From the NCBI GenBank assembly GCA_029237695.1, contig CM055271.1, forward strand, positions 35,212,462-35,276,461: DNA of 64,000 nt. The letters run 5' to 3'. Source of the stretch: Conchocele bisecta (Eukaryota; Mollusca; Bivalvia; Lucinida; Thyasiridae). The notes below the pieces were generated by a model. That model saw only the letters and a program-made list of their open reading frames with translations, was not told the DNA's origin and searched no databases. Made by a program: the position numbers and the translations under genes. Each line of letters opens with the position of its first letter. Position 1 is the first letter of the stretch. Below, one piece after another: positions 32,263-43,414 of the stretch.

Positions 32263-32427
32263 GAGATAACCGTATTGAAATTTGTAATTTGGGGAGATAC
32301 TCGGTGTATTTACGGTTGGAAATTTCGATTTACGTCTCCGCCTGCGGCGTCGCCGTAAATCGAAGTTTCCAACCGTAAATCCACCGAGTATCTTCCCAAA
32401 TTACAAACTTCAATACAGTTATCTCCT
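32263..32427. repeat. 165-bp foldback palindrome
   Basis: Arms of about 70 bp pair with few mismatches: TTTGTAATTTGGGGAGATAC / GTATCTTCCCAAATTACAAA outside and ACGGTTGGAAATTTCGATTT / AAATCGAAGTTTCCAACCGT inside, around a small GC-rich loop (CTCCGCCTGCGGCGTC). It lies in intron 2 of the cpRas-like gene. Confidence 0.85.
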
Positions 32428-32569
32428 AAACTTTGAATAGCCAATGCCAGATATTTAAGAGTCAACGGATTAACATTATGCTTGACGTAGTAAACACGCA
32501 ACAAATATAATGGTATAATATAATCATAAATATACAATGTAACTGTAAACTGTTGTGTTTTGTGAATGA

Positions 32570-32770
32570 TTGGCGAAATGAGGTGTTTGCCATTTTTGAT
32601 CAGTCATACTCCTGATTCGCTTTTAACTCCTGTGACCACACAACGATCTACACTGTTTCTTCGAATCATGACGGATGTTCATTAACTGAATGGAGAGGGC
32701 TGACAACCCTGATCAGTGCGTGTGGATGATGAACTTTGGTCGTACAAGCCTCACTTTTTCTACCATAATA
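32570..32770. mobile_element. Diverged MITE, GGCTGTGACTGG family (copy 3)
   Basis: GATTGGCGAAATGAGGTGTT, TTTTTGATCAGTCA, and internal ACCCTGATCAGTGCGTGTGG align with the copies at 6093 and 11647. The right end is too degraded to place exactly. Confidence 0.4.
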
Positions 32771-32837
32771 GCAATTTCTCAGCTGGGAATCAATATATTT
32801 TTCATGGAAATTCGCTCATGCGATAAGGTGTGTTAAA

Positions 32838-33018
32838 CATGTGTGTCAAGTGTAAATCCTGGATTATCTATCTTAGCCGGCAGGTCCTCGACGGAAAATT
32901 CGGTAGTGGCCGGTGGTGGAACAAACTTTTCCGTCACGATAACACATCCGATCAGCGTAGAATTTCCACTACACAGCGTGGAGTCGTCATGGCGCCATAC
33001 TGTAAGGTGGGCAGCTAC
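32838..33018 (-). other. Possible exon, unidentified protein
   Basis: After a candidate acceptor (TTCATCTATGTAG) the minus frame reads AHLTVWRHDDSTLCSGNSTL, IGCVIVTEKFVPPPATTEFS and VEDLPAKIDNPGFTLDTH before GT. Composition is protein-like, with moderate GC content in AT-rich surroundings and two cysteines. No family is recognised. It could belong with the other minus-strand candidates at 33.7-34.0 and 38.0-38.2 kb in a nested gene. Confidence 0.35.
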
Positions 33019-33734
33019 TACATAGATGAACAGACTGTATGGAAAACACTTTTAATCAAAGTACTGAAAGTACTGAAATATGTTATCTCCACAAAAACTG
33101 ATCACTTGCGGAACTAGAGACTGAAAGTTGCATATTTTCTCAACCATCATCCAGAGGTAAATGTTCTGTGCTGGTGCAAACTCATTCCCATCCACACGTT
33201 TTCTCAAGAATAAAATACTGTTTGTAACTCCCATAAATAATTGGACGAAATTGGCCCATAACTGGTCACTGCTACCTAACTGTGAGAACTAAAGATAATA
33301 ACTGCTGTATTCACACGCACGAAATGTCTTGATTCGTATTTTCCAAAATTTAACTGATAAACTGAGCCCAAAAACGTACTCGTATGGCTGCCCCCATATA
33401 TATTTGCGTGACATAATATGCTATCTCAAAAATATAATATAATATATAATACTGAACGTACTGAAACTAGGTTAGCTCAACAAGATTACTAACACTTATT
33501 ATTTATTTATATTATGATGTTTAATGGCTTATCATCAGCTAAAGTCATTTTAGGTCGGCTAACAGGGTCAAATCCCATATTACATGAGTATGGATAGAAG
33601 GTTAATCCCAAAATCAGAACAGAATATTTACAGAAAATAAATATAGTCAGTGTACATGGCATCGCACACTTTACATGTATTTTGATAATACTCAGAAACC
33701 AGTATACAAATAAAGTTCGCCTTTCTTTGTATTT

Positions 33735-33956
33735 TGACAGATATGACACTCAACACCGGCAATATGTGTGTCACATGTCAGACAGTTAATGCGAGATAAG
33801 GGATCCTCCATTGGTGTTGTACTACATGAATCACTTTGAAAACACATGGGCGTGTACATGGCCTCGCACACCCGAAACTCTTCAGATCTAGCGTTGGCAC
33901 AGGGCACTATTTTCTTGATCGTACTCGCCGTTTTGGCGTAGCACGACAATATGGCT
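33735..33956 (-). other. Possible exon, Cys-rich unidentified protein
   Basis: The minus frame reads LSCYAKTASTIKKIVPCANA, SEEFRVCEAMYTPMCFQSDS, CSTTPMEDPLSRINCLTCDT and HIAGVECHICQ. Cysteines are dense, as in a secreted or extracellular domain. It follows a C/G homopolymer run (33957-33974) that would lie in the upstream intron. No known domain is assigned. Confidence 0.4.
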
Positions 33957-34039
33957 GCCCCCCCCCCCCCCCCCATAGAAATGTGCGTGACATAATATGC
34001 TATCTCAAGAGAGATAACATATACATAGAATCAACCCAA

Positions 34040-36345
34040 AAAATAAGCCCGACTCAATCAGGATTCTGAAATCAAAGATCTACCTTAGATCAACTAGCAC
34101 GACTGGAAACAGTAATTAAAACAGCTATGATTGGAAAGAAAACGGTCGTTACTGTGTTCTTAGACATGGGGAAAGCCTTTGACCTAACAATAGAGAAAGG
34201 CATAAATAACATAATGTTGTTATGGCTTGACAACTTTCTTACGGGCAGGGAAATTAGAGTCAGAATAGGAACAGAGCACTCCGAATTCCAAAACATAGAT
34301 AATGGTTGCCCCCAGGACAGCGTCCTTATTATTCAACATCATGATCGACACACTGTATACTGAACTTAGCAATGCTAATAAGAATACACGTAACAAAGAA
34401 GACCTATCACAATTTGCTGATGACAGCGCAATCTGAAATGCACATGCGAATCTAGATGTAGCCCTCTGGATTGTACAGACAGCACTAGATAAAATTACAA
34501 TATGGCAAAACAAATGGGGATTTAAAATATCCCCACTTAAAACTTAGGCAGTCATATTTCATAATGGAGGAACGTTGTGCTACATGCGGAGCAGCGGTAC
34601 ATCTATAAAAGAGAACAGTAGTATAGAATAAAAAATCTAGTGGTGAATAACCAATCAATCCCTTACAAGATATGTGCAAGATTTCTTGGTATGATATTAG
34701 ACGACAGATTAACATGGGGTCCTCATGTAACAGACCTAGTCCAGTAGTGTAGGAATGACCTTAACATGATGAAACTCATAACAGGTACATCATATGGAGC
34801 AGACAAACCATCTCTCCTACGATTCTATAAAGCATTAATACTATCTAAAATGGACTACGGCTGTATGTTATACAAAGACGCTGTGGCCAGTCATCTAAAT
34901 AAACTATAAGTAGCAACGGGTGCATATCATCAACTAGAGCTGCAGCAATAGAAGTAGAAACAGTTGTACAACCACTGGATCTGCGACGTGAATGTAATTT
35001 ACTAAAATACTGGGCCCGCACCCAGCCCCATGGTGCTAACCTACCACTTAACGAACTAATAAAACTCAAAAGTACATATAAATACAACATGTTAAGAATT
35101 AAAAGAGTTCCTAGTAAACCGAATAAAAAATATAACGAAAATCCTAGCCATCAACCTAATGCTAACAAGTATCAATATAACACTAATACAATAAAAACAT
35201 GTTATGCAATGAACGCAATAAGCCTAAAATAAAAATATGGTCTAAATGACTGTAACATACAATCATTCTTCACACATATACCTTACTACCCATTTGAAAT
35301 CACAGCAAGATCTGACCTTACAGAAAAAATAATATATAATAATAGAGATCCAGCCCTCAGTCTTAAAAACGCAACAGATTACATTCACCACCATTGGAAA
35401 TATACGCTACAGATATACACGGACGATAGCAAAAACTCACAACTAGGAATAGCATCAGCTGCCTTTGTGGTACCTCAGCTAGGTCATATAAGTTGGCATC
35501 AACTCTAAGTATATTTACATCAGAGCTTATTGCCATAGAAAAGGCATTTATATACAATATTACGCTAAATGACTACAAAAACACCGTAATTATAACATAT
35601 TCATTAAGCTCTGTTCAAGCTATTAATTCAAGTACATCTAAAACGAGACCCGACAAAATACATAATATTAAGACACTAATAAGCAGAACAGTGGAACAGG
35701 GCAAGCTTATAAATATAGACTGGGTCCCTTCCCATATTGGAATACCCGGTAATGAAGAAGCAGATCGCGTGGCTGCCTCATCACATTTGACAGGTACTGG
35801 TGAATTAACACTACCTACTCATATAGAGAAATATATTCTGTCATTAGCAAAAAATTAAGATACAAATGGCAAACACGTTGGAATAACATTAATGAAAGTA
35901 AGCACGGTGGGCACATATTTCAATTAATGATTCCCACAATCCCAGTTACGTGTAAATTATACAGTAAGGATAGGCGGGCAGACAGAATAAGCACACGACT
36001 TAGATTAGACACAACTTGTATAAAGGCAAATCGTTATCCACAGGGCAGCAATATTGATATAGATATAAACTGTAGTCAGTACGATGAAAATGAAATAAAA
36101 GAACTGGACCACTATTTCTTCTTCTGTCCAACGCATGAATCAGTAAGAAAAGATTTAGCCGCTGTTTGCTTAAATAAATAATATTATATCGTCCCCATAT
36201 AATTTAATATTCCCCCCTAAAGAATGTGAAACGGAAATACACTTAGCTGTACTAAAATACATTAAGGCGACAGGGTACTGGAATAAAATATATAACATAA
36301 TACCGCTGCTCCAAAAATATAAAAAATAATAATAATAAATTCTGC
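34040..36345 (+). mobile_element. I-clade-like LINE fragment with RNase H and (TAA)n tail
   Basis: A 5'-truncated, frame-broken plus-strand element. Visible parts are VFLDMGKAFDLTIEKG (RT motif A, about 34160), GCPQDSVL (motif B), QFADDSAI (motif C, near 34410), IYTDDSKNSQLGIASAAF and IDWVPSHIGIPGNEEADRVA (RNase H, 35415-35790), and a C-terminal ELDHYFFFCPTHESVRKDL tail. It ends in AAATAATAATAATAAATT near 36320-36345. RNase H plus a TAA tail is typical of I-clade LINEs. Confidence 0.8.
35493..35858 (+). pseudogene. LINE RNase H domain
   Basis: A 121-codon frame covers the RNase H fold from SELIAIEKAFIYNI to WVPSHIGIPGNEEADRVA, with the C-terminal His and Asp positions present. The start of the domain (YTDDSKNS) lies just upstream in another frame. 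In an intact I-type element it degrades the RNA strand during insertion. Confidence 0.75.
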
Positions 36346-36559
36346 ACAATTAAATTATATAATTAATAATATTGTAAAATACAACCGGAAATAAGGGTAG
36401 GAACAAAATAAAAATCCGATTGAGTTATCCTAGCTAAGTTATGTTCGTGACACTAGGCCCCATTGTCTCCATCCCAGATCTGACAACTACTGTAAATATC
36501 GTCACTGGTTGCCAATGTTGTAAGATCCATGTTCGCTGCTTATGTTAGGATGTATATAG

Positions 36560-37640
36560 TTAACGTTAACATGTATTAGGTGGGGTGCGGTAGCCCAACC
36601 AATCAGAACCTAATCTAAAAACATAACTAATATATGTAAGACAAGTGATCCACCAATGGGTCTGTACTTGATCGGAACTGGCTCGAGAAAGTATATCTGG
36701 TATGGACTGCCTTATCGAGGATTAGTACTAGGAAATTAGCGAGACCATGTGTACAGGTTCGTGTGAGCTAACACACGAAGTTAAACTAAATAAATTAAGA
36801 CAAACCCAATCTGAAAAGTCTATTAGTATCAGGCTGTAAATATAAGACAAGTGATCTCTAACATGTATTAGGTGGGGTGCTGTAACCCAACCCAATTATA
36901 GCCAATTATCTCCAAATATAACAACATGTAACTAATATAAATATAAGACAAGTGATCCCACAATGGGTCTGTACTCTATCGGAACTGGCCCGAGAAAGTA
37001 TATCTGGTATGGACTGCCTTATCGAGGATTAGTACTGGGCAATTAACGAGACGATGTGTAATGGCTCGTGTGGGCTAACACATGGAGTTAAACTAAATAA
37101 GTTAAGACAAACCCAATCTGAAAAGGTATATTAGTATCAGGATGTAAATATAAGACAAGCGATCTCTAACATGTATTAGGTGGGGTGCGGTAGCCCAACC
37201 CAATCATAATCCAATCTCCAAACATAACAACATATTTCTATTATAAATATAAGACAAGTGATCCACCAATGGGTCTGTACACGATCGGAACTGGCCCGAG
37301 AAAGTCTCCTTGATATGGACTGCCTTATCGAGGATTAGTACTTGGAAATTAACGAGAAGATATGTACAGGCTCATGTGGGCTAACACATGAAGTTAAACA
37401 AAATAAATTAAGACAAACCCAATCTGAAAAAGTTTATTAGTATCAGGCTGTAAATATAAATATGAGACAAGTGATATCTCCCCCATCCAATAGGTCTGTA
37501 CTCGATCGGAACTGGCCCGGGAAAGTCTCTCCGGCAGCGATTGCCTTGCGGAGGATTAGTACTGGGAATTTAACGAGACGATATGTATATGCTCATGGGG
37601 GCTAACACATGAAGCTAAACTAAATAAATTAACGCAATCC
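36560..37640. repeat. Tandem array of about 305-bp units (four)
   Basis: AATGGGTCTGTACTCGATCG-like sequence recurs at about 36658, 36965, 37270 and 37490, with ATGTATTAGGTGGGGTGCGG and GGACTGCCTTATCGAGGATT in each unit. The last spacing is shorter (220 bp). A solitary unit part recurs at 38970-39030. The array begins about 220 bp after the TAA tail of the LINE. Confidence 0.75.
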
Positions 37641-38044
37641 CAATCTCCAAGCATAACATATTATAACTAGTATAACAACCAATCTTTGCGACACTATATA
37701 TAAATAGATGAATCTGTGTAATAATAATTATACATATCACAGCCCATCCCTCCCTCTGTACCAAACACTATTCAGATGACACCATATACATGGACTATGA
37801 CAACTTGTAACCTCTACCCCCAACTCCCACTGACCAATAATGGTATTCTAATATTGGCGATCGCACCCTATAGACCCTATATATTTTTTCTACATGTGGA
37901 TATTAATGATGACAGCCAATCGCCTCCTGTTCAATCCTTAATCATACATGTTCTCTTCTTTTAAAAGATATGTTGTAGAACCAAATGGATATAGATGCGG
38001 TGTGGCCTGGCGCCGGGCATGAGTGAGCGACGCATGTCGGAGTG

Positions 38045-38230
38045 TCAATAGTTGATGCCGTTATTTGGACCGACAATAAAGCGCCGGCATTGGTCCCCGG
38101 TAGCTGTTCGATCACAGCTCTTCACCTCTACACCGACGTATGTGAAGTTGTCATTACTTGCCGGAGGGGGTGGATTTCCCCGGGTACTCCGGTTTCTCAC
38201 GGCATCCCCATCTTTCGTCTTCAGAATATA
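38045..38230 (-). other. Possible exon, unidentified protein
   Basis: The minus frame reads YILKTKDGDAVRNRSTRGNP, PPPASNDNFTYVGVEVKSCD and RTATGDQCRRFI, then a candidate donor GTCCAA. GC content rises to about 55 percent against AT-rich flanks, and residue composition is protein-like. No family is recognised. It would be the most upstream of the candidate exons in intron 2. Confidence 0.35.
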
Positions 38231-39126
38231 TGAAACAGCTTGTCATCTAACCAAATAACAACAGATAAACGTCGCACCTGAACTCGAATAATACCATCTC
38301 GTATTTAACGATAAGCCGCGAAATGACAGTAGCTGGGCCCGAAAACATATTACATCATACTTTGCATAACCCAATATCGATCATTCCCTGCCTGATATGT
38401 TTTGCCCTGACCAACCCTCAAATATCATCATCATATAGGATAACACTGTTACGGCTGTGGTCTCCATATATCACATGCACTCACACTCAGCCCGTTTCAC
38501 GGTCTGGCATACCGGCTTCGTGCGACAGGAGAATGAACTAGCTAGGTTAAATTAACCGCCTCATTGAAACCTTCATTATTCACATAGTTCGACTGTATGG
38601 CAGATATTAGTAAATTCGGAAACAAACGGGCCAACGGTCATTGGCCTGACACTTTTTGGGCTCAAATGCCCGGGTTTGGAAGGTCTTCGAGCCAATTCCT
38701 ATCCTTAAATATAAGACAAAAAAAATAACATATACAAATAGCCACACGTTTGCAGCAATCTTCTTCAGGGTATCTGTTACGAAGTAAGGCAAATATCACA
38801 AATTGAGAGCCATATAGATACATTCTTATTACATTAAGTCTATTATGGTTCCACCTAAAATTATAGTCAATGCAAAATACCGATTGAACCAGGAAAATGT
38901 ACATGTTTTTTTTTATTTCAACATGTAGTTAAATTAATGTACAAAAAGGATGTATAAATATAAGACAAGTGATCCCCAAATGGGTCTGTACTCGATTGGA
39001 ACTGGTCCGAGAAAGTCTGTCTGGTATACTGTATATGCTGTGGGTGTAATTAGCAACAATGGTATTGTCATCATGGAAGACATTCAACTAATATTGTGTC
39101 AATGAACCTACGGTCTTTGTTATAAC
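38231..39126. other. Intronic DNA, no gene seen
   Basis: Apart from one stray 305-bp-family fragment (38970-39030), nothing was recognised. Confidence 0.4.
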
Positions 39127-39128
39127 TA

Positions 39129-40387
39129 CAGTGAAATCGCGATGGCTCGAAACCCCACGGGCCTGCACCTTTTTATCGAGAGATCGTTTCTTTCGCTTCT
39201 AGTATGTTTTTCGACTACTGTACCCGTCGGATTTAGGAAATAACGAAGCATAATATAGTGTATCCATGTTTTGGATGATAATAGTATTTATTCGCAGACC
39301 AAAGTTATCATGTGAAATTAAATAAACTGTATTTTAATGTATTTAACTGTCTTTATTTCAATTATTATCAAAGGAGATAAGTTCCAATATTTATTATAAA
39401 TAGCTGCGCACATAATTAATGTCGCAGGTGGTTGTGATAGCTCGAAACAGTGGTGTATGGGCCCAGCTTAAACGATGTTGTTATACCGTGCCTATCGATC
39501 AGGAATCGTGAAATGTTGCGAAGAAACAAAAGGTGCCTTACTTAGTTTGTGACCAGTGTAAACGCTGATCAACTTGCAGACTCATGTAACTTGATAAGTG
39601 TTTATTATTTCACTATAGTATGTATCATGAACAGCTGTCGAGGACGAACATTTCAGGCCCGGAACTGAATGTGCAGGCCGATTTAATGATGCACTGATCG
39701 GAAATTCAGAAGAGAAAATTCTTTTTTGTCACGACCAGTCACATATTCCTAACTAGGAAGTGCGGTATTATTAATAGGCGTTCTTCGTTGTAACTCTCGG
39801 ATAGCCTCTCGAATAACATTGGAACGTTAAAGAATTTTGACCGTTGAACCTTACTCGAGTAACTTTACTAGAGTTCCAACTCGACTTGAACCCGAGCAAC
39901 GACTCTGATTGTTCCTGTGCTACTCGGGTTGCACGAGTATAACCCGTGAGTTACCACGAATAACGACCAATTGCTTACGACAGACTCTATCAAATGCACA
40001 GAGTGGCCGAAGCCCAGAATATTTAATAAATTGATCGCAATCAACAACGTTAACGATCAAATTGCACCACTTTAGGCAATTAACTGCACTTGAAAAGAAA
40101 TCACATTTCATAGATAGGTAGATCGCGGCTCGGCCTTTGATCGTAATACTGAGTCGTACTCGGAGGTGGGAAAATTAGCCAAACACAAACTTCGAGTCAC
40201 CGTATAGCAAAATAGCGACAAATGTGTCCGTGGGACTTGAGGGATCGCATTTTTCGAGGAGTTGCATTTTAAGCCATCGCAATAAAATACATTAAACATA
40301 ATAAGGAAAGTTATCGGGACCGCGACGCTATTTCGAGCGAGCCCGACATTACGAGCCATCGCATTTTGAGCCATCGTGATTTCACTG
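39129..40387. mobile_element. TA-flanked DNA transposon, CAGTGAAATCGCGATGGCTC ends
   Basis: Left CAGTGAAATCGCGATGGCTC (from 39129) and right GAGCCATCGTGATTTCACTG (to 40387) are terminal inverted repeats flanked by TA on both sides (39127-39128 and 40388-40389). Additional subterminal copies of GATGGCTCGAAA/GAGCCATCGC occur. The CAGTG-TA ends resemble pogo/Tigger or other Tc1/mariner relatives. No transposase is visible in its 1.26 kb. Confidence 0.75.
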
Positions 40388-40389
40388 TA

Positions 40390-41250
40390 GTTAACAAGCC
40401 GGTCACAATATATACTTTCACGGAGAAATAAACAAAATAATCAGACTTTTTCAATAAGAGACATATTACAAAGAGATGGGAAGCTCATTATAGAAGGTAT
40501 TAATCAATTACGTTTACCTGGTTTGCCTATAAATTCAAGCGAGACACTGGGACAATTGTTCACCAGTCAATAGCGGCAAAACTTTCACCAGTTCTCCTGC
40601 TACTATTGTCGTTTTTCTTGATTTCTATTTAGGTGATTTTTTTTGTAATAACAAGATTGACCATTTGCTGATAGGATAGGCTACTTTTATCATGTTCATA
40701 TCCTTAATATTAATATTAATACATCATTTTAGCCATTTTAGCCATTCACTTGCTGGTATTTGTGCAAGGTAGCGAGACGCATAAGCGTCAACTGATGTTC
40801 AATGTGTAAGGTAACGAGCCGCGCATGCGTCAACTTAATCCTCACAAGTAGTCGTAACATGTGGTAGGCACACCGGGTTGTCTGACAAAACGCGAGGTTT
40901 CGTATCCCGTACCCTAATTCCCGAATCGATTAAAGACATTGTAAATGTGATTTGCATCATAAACTGTCATTATTTTATATACAAATTGTATTACTTAAAC
41001 CAATCAAAATAAAGAACACCAAGTTCCTATTCACTGGTGCTGTACTCAGCACCAGCATAAAATGTTCCACATCGAAATAGGCACCAGATTCCTGACAAAT
41101 TCCCATTAAGCTACATGTAGAAGATACTGCATAAGCACATTATTGTCTAGTAACCGGTGCAAGAACTTTGCGCCGGTTACTGGACGAAAAATGTGTTTTG
41201 TTTGAAAGCTATAAGTAGAGATTAGTTGCTTCTACCTGGCAGTTTGGATG
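40390..41250. other. Intronic DNA with tRNA-like and hairpin motifs
   Basis: At 40848-40912, ACATGTGGTAGGCAC and GAGGTTTCGTATCCC resemble pol III boxes A and B of a decayed tRNA-derived SINE. Short inverted pairs (GGTGCTGTACTCAGCACC; ACCGGTGCAAG/CGCCGGT) follow. No exon is seen. Confidence 0.35.
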
Positions 41251-41254
41251 ATTA

Positions 41255-41671
41255 TTTTTAAATGCCGACTTGGGTGGTTCTGGCAATTTATTTATACCAG
41301 TCGGTTTGGGTGGTTCGGGGAATTTGTTTTACCTACCGGTTTTTACCTGCCAGTTTGGGTGGTTCTGGCAATTTATTTTTACCTGCTAGTTTGGGTGGTT
41401 CCGGCAATTATTTTTACCTACCGGTTTGGGTGGTTCTGGCAATTTTCATTTTTACCTGCTGGTTTGGGTGGTTCCGGCAATTTATTTTTACCTGCTAGTT
41501 TGGGTGGTTTCGGCAATTTAGTTTACTTACCGGTTTGGGTGCTTCTGGCAATTTTAATTTTTACCTACCGGTTTGGGTGGCTCTGGTATATTATTTTACC
41601 TGCTGGTTTGGGTGGTTCTGGCAATTTATTTTCACCGGCCGGTTTGAGTGGTTCCAGCAATTTATTTTTAC
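41255..41671. repeat. Minisatellite of about 36-45 bp carrying a splice donor in each unit
   Basis: About ten units of GGTTTGGGTGGTTCTGGCAA plus TTTATTTTTACCTGC. On the minus strand every unit reads CAG|GTAAAAATAAATTGCC, AGAACCACCCAAAC. The array starts immediately at the exon 2 donor; the first two units are exactly 36 nt long. Phe/Leu-rich plus-strand frames here are by-products. Confidence 0.85.
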
Positions 41672-41785
41672 ATTTCTTGGACGAACGAAACTTCTGGGAC
41701 ATCCTGCTCAAGAATCCACCAGCCTTTTGTTGTTGTGGTGGGGCAGTGTTCGACTCGGCCATTTGTTGCTGCATATGTCGCGGAG
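41672..41785 (-). CDS. cpras1: cpRas1-like gene, exon 2 (Gln/Ser-rich linker)
   Basis: 114 nt after acceptor CATATTTCAG, reading APRHMQQQMAESNTAPPQQQ then KAGGFLSRMSQKFRSSKK. Entry in phase 1 fits exon 1 (G plus CT gives Ala) and exit in phase 1 fits exon 3 (T plus GT gives Cys). The end is uncertain: AAT|GTAAAA at 41672 is the first possible donor, but CCG|GTGAAA at 41636 and CAG|GTAAAA at 41600 are also in phase and would add 12 or 24 codons. No known domain; it links the Ras half to the zinc finger. Confidence 0.75.
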
Positions 41786-42239
41786 CTGAAATATGAGGCT
41801 ACTAGAAATTGTTTGCAAAAATAAATGTCACCGCTTGTGAACAGCAAACAAGCATATCACTGTCCTGTGACCTAGAGTTTGAGTGGACGAGAAAATAGAG
41901 AATCAAACAACAGCATCATTAAGCTAATCCCTTCACTGGCAGCCTGATGATAATAAAATAATTGAACGCAATTGCCTTACAAACGAATTGAACATGAATC
42001 CTCAGTGTCCTTGACCTTGGGTGGTCGGACATGTGTCATAGGCAAAACAAAGCACCATCCTTAGCCGAATATCATTAAAATATGTGAAGTGGTTCATAAG
42101 TTTTCTTGAAAAATTAACTAGACATTATGTTTGTAAAACATGGATATGCCCACATGGCATACTGGACTCTAACTAGAGATTGTGTGTGAAAAAAAGAAAA
42201 CTTTAATTCAAACAAATGTCAAAGTCATTTGTGAAAATA
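41786..42239. other. Intron with dispersed CAAAACAAAGCACCATCC repeat
   Basis: GGCAAAACAAAGCACCATCC followed by GTGAAGTGGTTCATAAGTT at 42045-42105 matches fragments near 11000, 48910 and 55290. No coding sequence. Confidence 0.5.
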
Positions 42240-42975
42240 TTTAGCACCGTTTTGAAGGTCACAAAGGTCATGGTCATGGCACTGGTGGTGTGATTGTGTC
42301 ACACATGTTCAGATGAATGAACTATCCAAATAATAAAGCAATCGTTCATGTAATATTGAAGATATTGGACAAACTCTTACAAACTGTTTGACGTAACAAC
42401 ATGGCTAATTCTTTCAGCGACATTTCCAAGGTAACAAAGGTCGAGGTCGTGTTAATGGTGGCATAAATGTGTGGCAAATGTTCATGTGATTCAAGTGTCC
42501 AAGTATTTAAGCAATCCTGCAAGTAATATTGAAGATATTACATGTTGGAGAAACTCTTACATTTCGACGTAATAAAATGGCTAAGTGTTTCAGCAAAATT
42601 TCGGAGATGGCAAAGGTCAAGGTCGTGTTGATGGTGGCGCGAGTGTGTGACAAATGTTCAGGTGATTCAAGTGTCCAAGTATTTAAGCAATAATGCAAGT
42701 AATATTGAAGATATTACATGTTGGAGAAACTTACTTTTCGAAGAAACAAGATGGCTAAGTGTTTCAGCGAAATTTCGAAGGTGGCAAAGGTCAATGTCAT
42801 GTTAATGGTGGCGCGAGTGTGTGACAAATGGTCAGGTGATTCAAGTGTCCAAGTATCCAAGCAATCCTTCGCGTAACAGTGAAGATATTACATGTTTGAG
42901 AAACTCTAACAAACTTTTTAACGTAAATGTACACGGACGGACGGACGAACGGACGAACGGACGAACGGACAGATG
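42240..42975. repeat. Tandem array of about 175-bp units ending in (ACGGACGA)n
   Basis: GATTCAAGTGTCCAAGTAT recurs at 42490, 42665 and 42838 with TGTTAATGGTGGCGCGAGTG and GAAGATATTACATGTT. The unit is the same family as at 6480-6905. It ends in ACGGACGGACGAACGGACGA (42932-42972) and GATGTACGGAACCTC. Confidence 0.75.
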
Positions 42976-43400
42976 TACGGAACCTCAAGAGCATCGTAAT
43001 ATGTCCCACTTGTTATGGCATACGGGGGCATTAAAATGTTGTTTTTTTGTGTTTGTTTTTTATTAAATGTTTTGTATTCTCTTTGCTACATGTACATGTA
43101 CAAGCACAAGATATACAAACAGTTCAATGAACAAAGTACATATATATGTCAGTTCATACGAATGGCTACATTTCAATGAACAGTCTGAATAATATCGTAT
43201 CAATTGATGCTTGACTACATGTAACACTGAGTTTTTTTTAATAAATAATAGGGGTTTTATAGGGCGTTTGGGCTATGAGACTGTTATAGGTCGTGTATTT
43301 CTTATGAGAAAAAAATAATTGCGTGAATGTACGTTATCAAAATATAGGAATGGACGTATATTACATTGTTCTGGGCTGATATATGTATATTGATACACAT
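42976..43400. other. Intronic DNA, no gene seen
   Basis: AT-rich sequence between the tandem array and the 3' end of the Tx1-like LINE. Nothing recognised. Confidence 0.4.
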
Positions 43401-43414
43401 AGCAGGTGAATGTT

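Noticed and set aside
41248..41796. 182-codon plus-strand frame rich in Phe, Trp and Leu
   Set aside because: Translation of the 36-45 bp minisatellite; the real coding content is exon 2 on the other strand.
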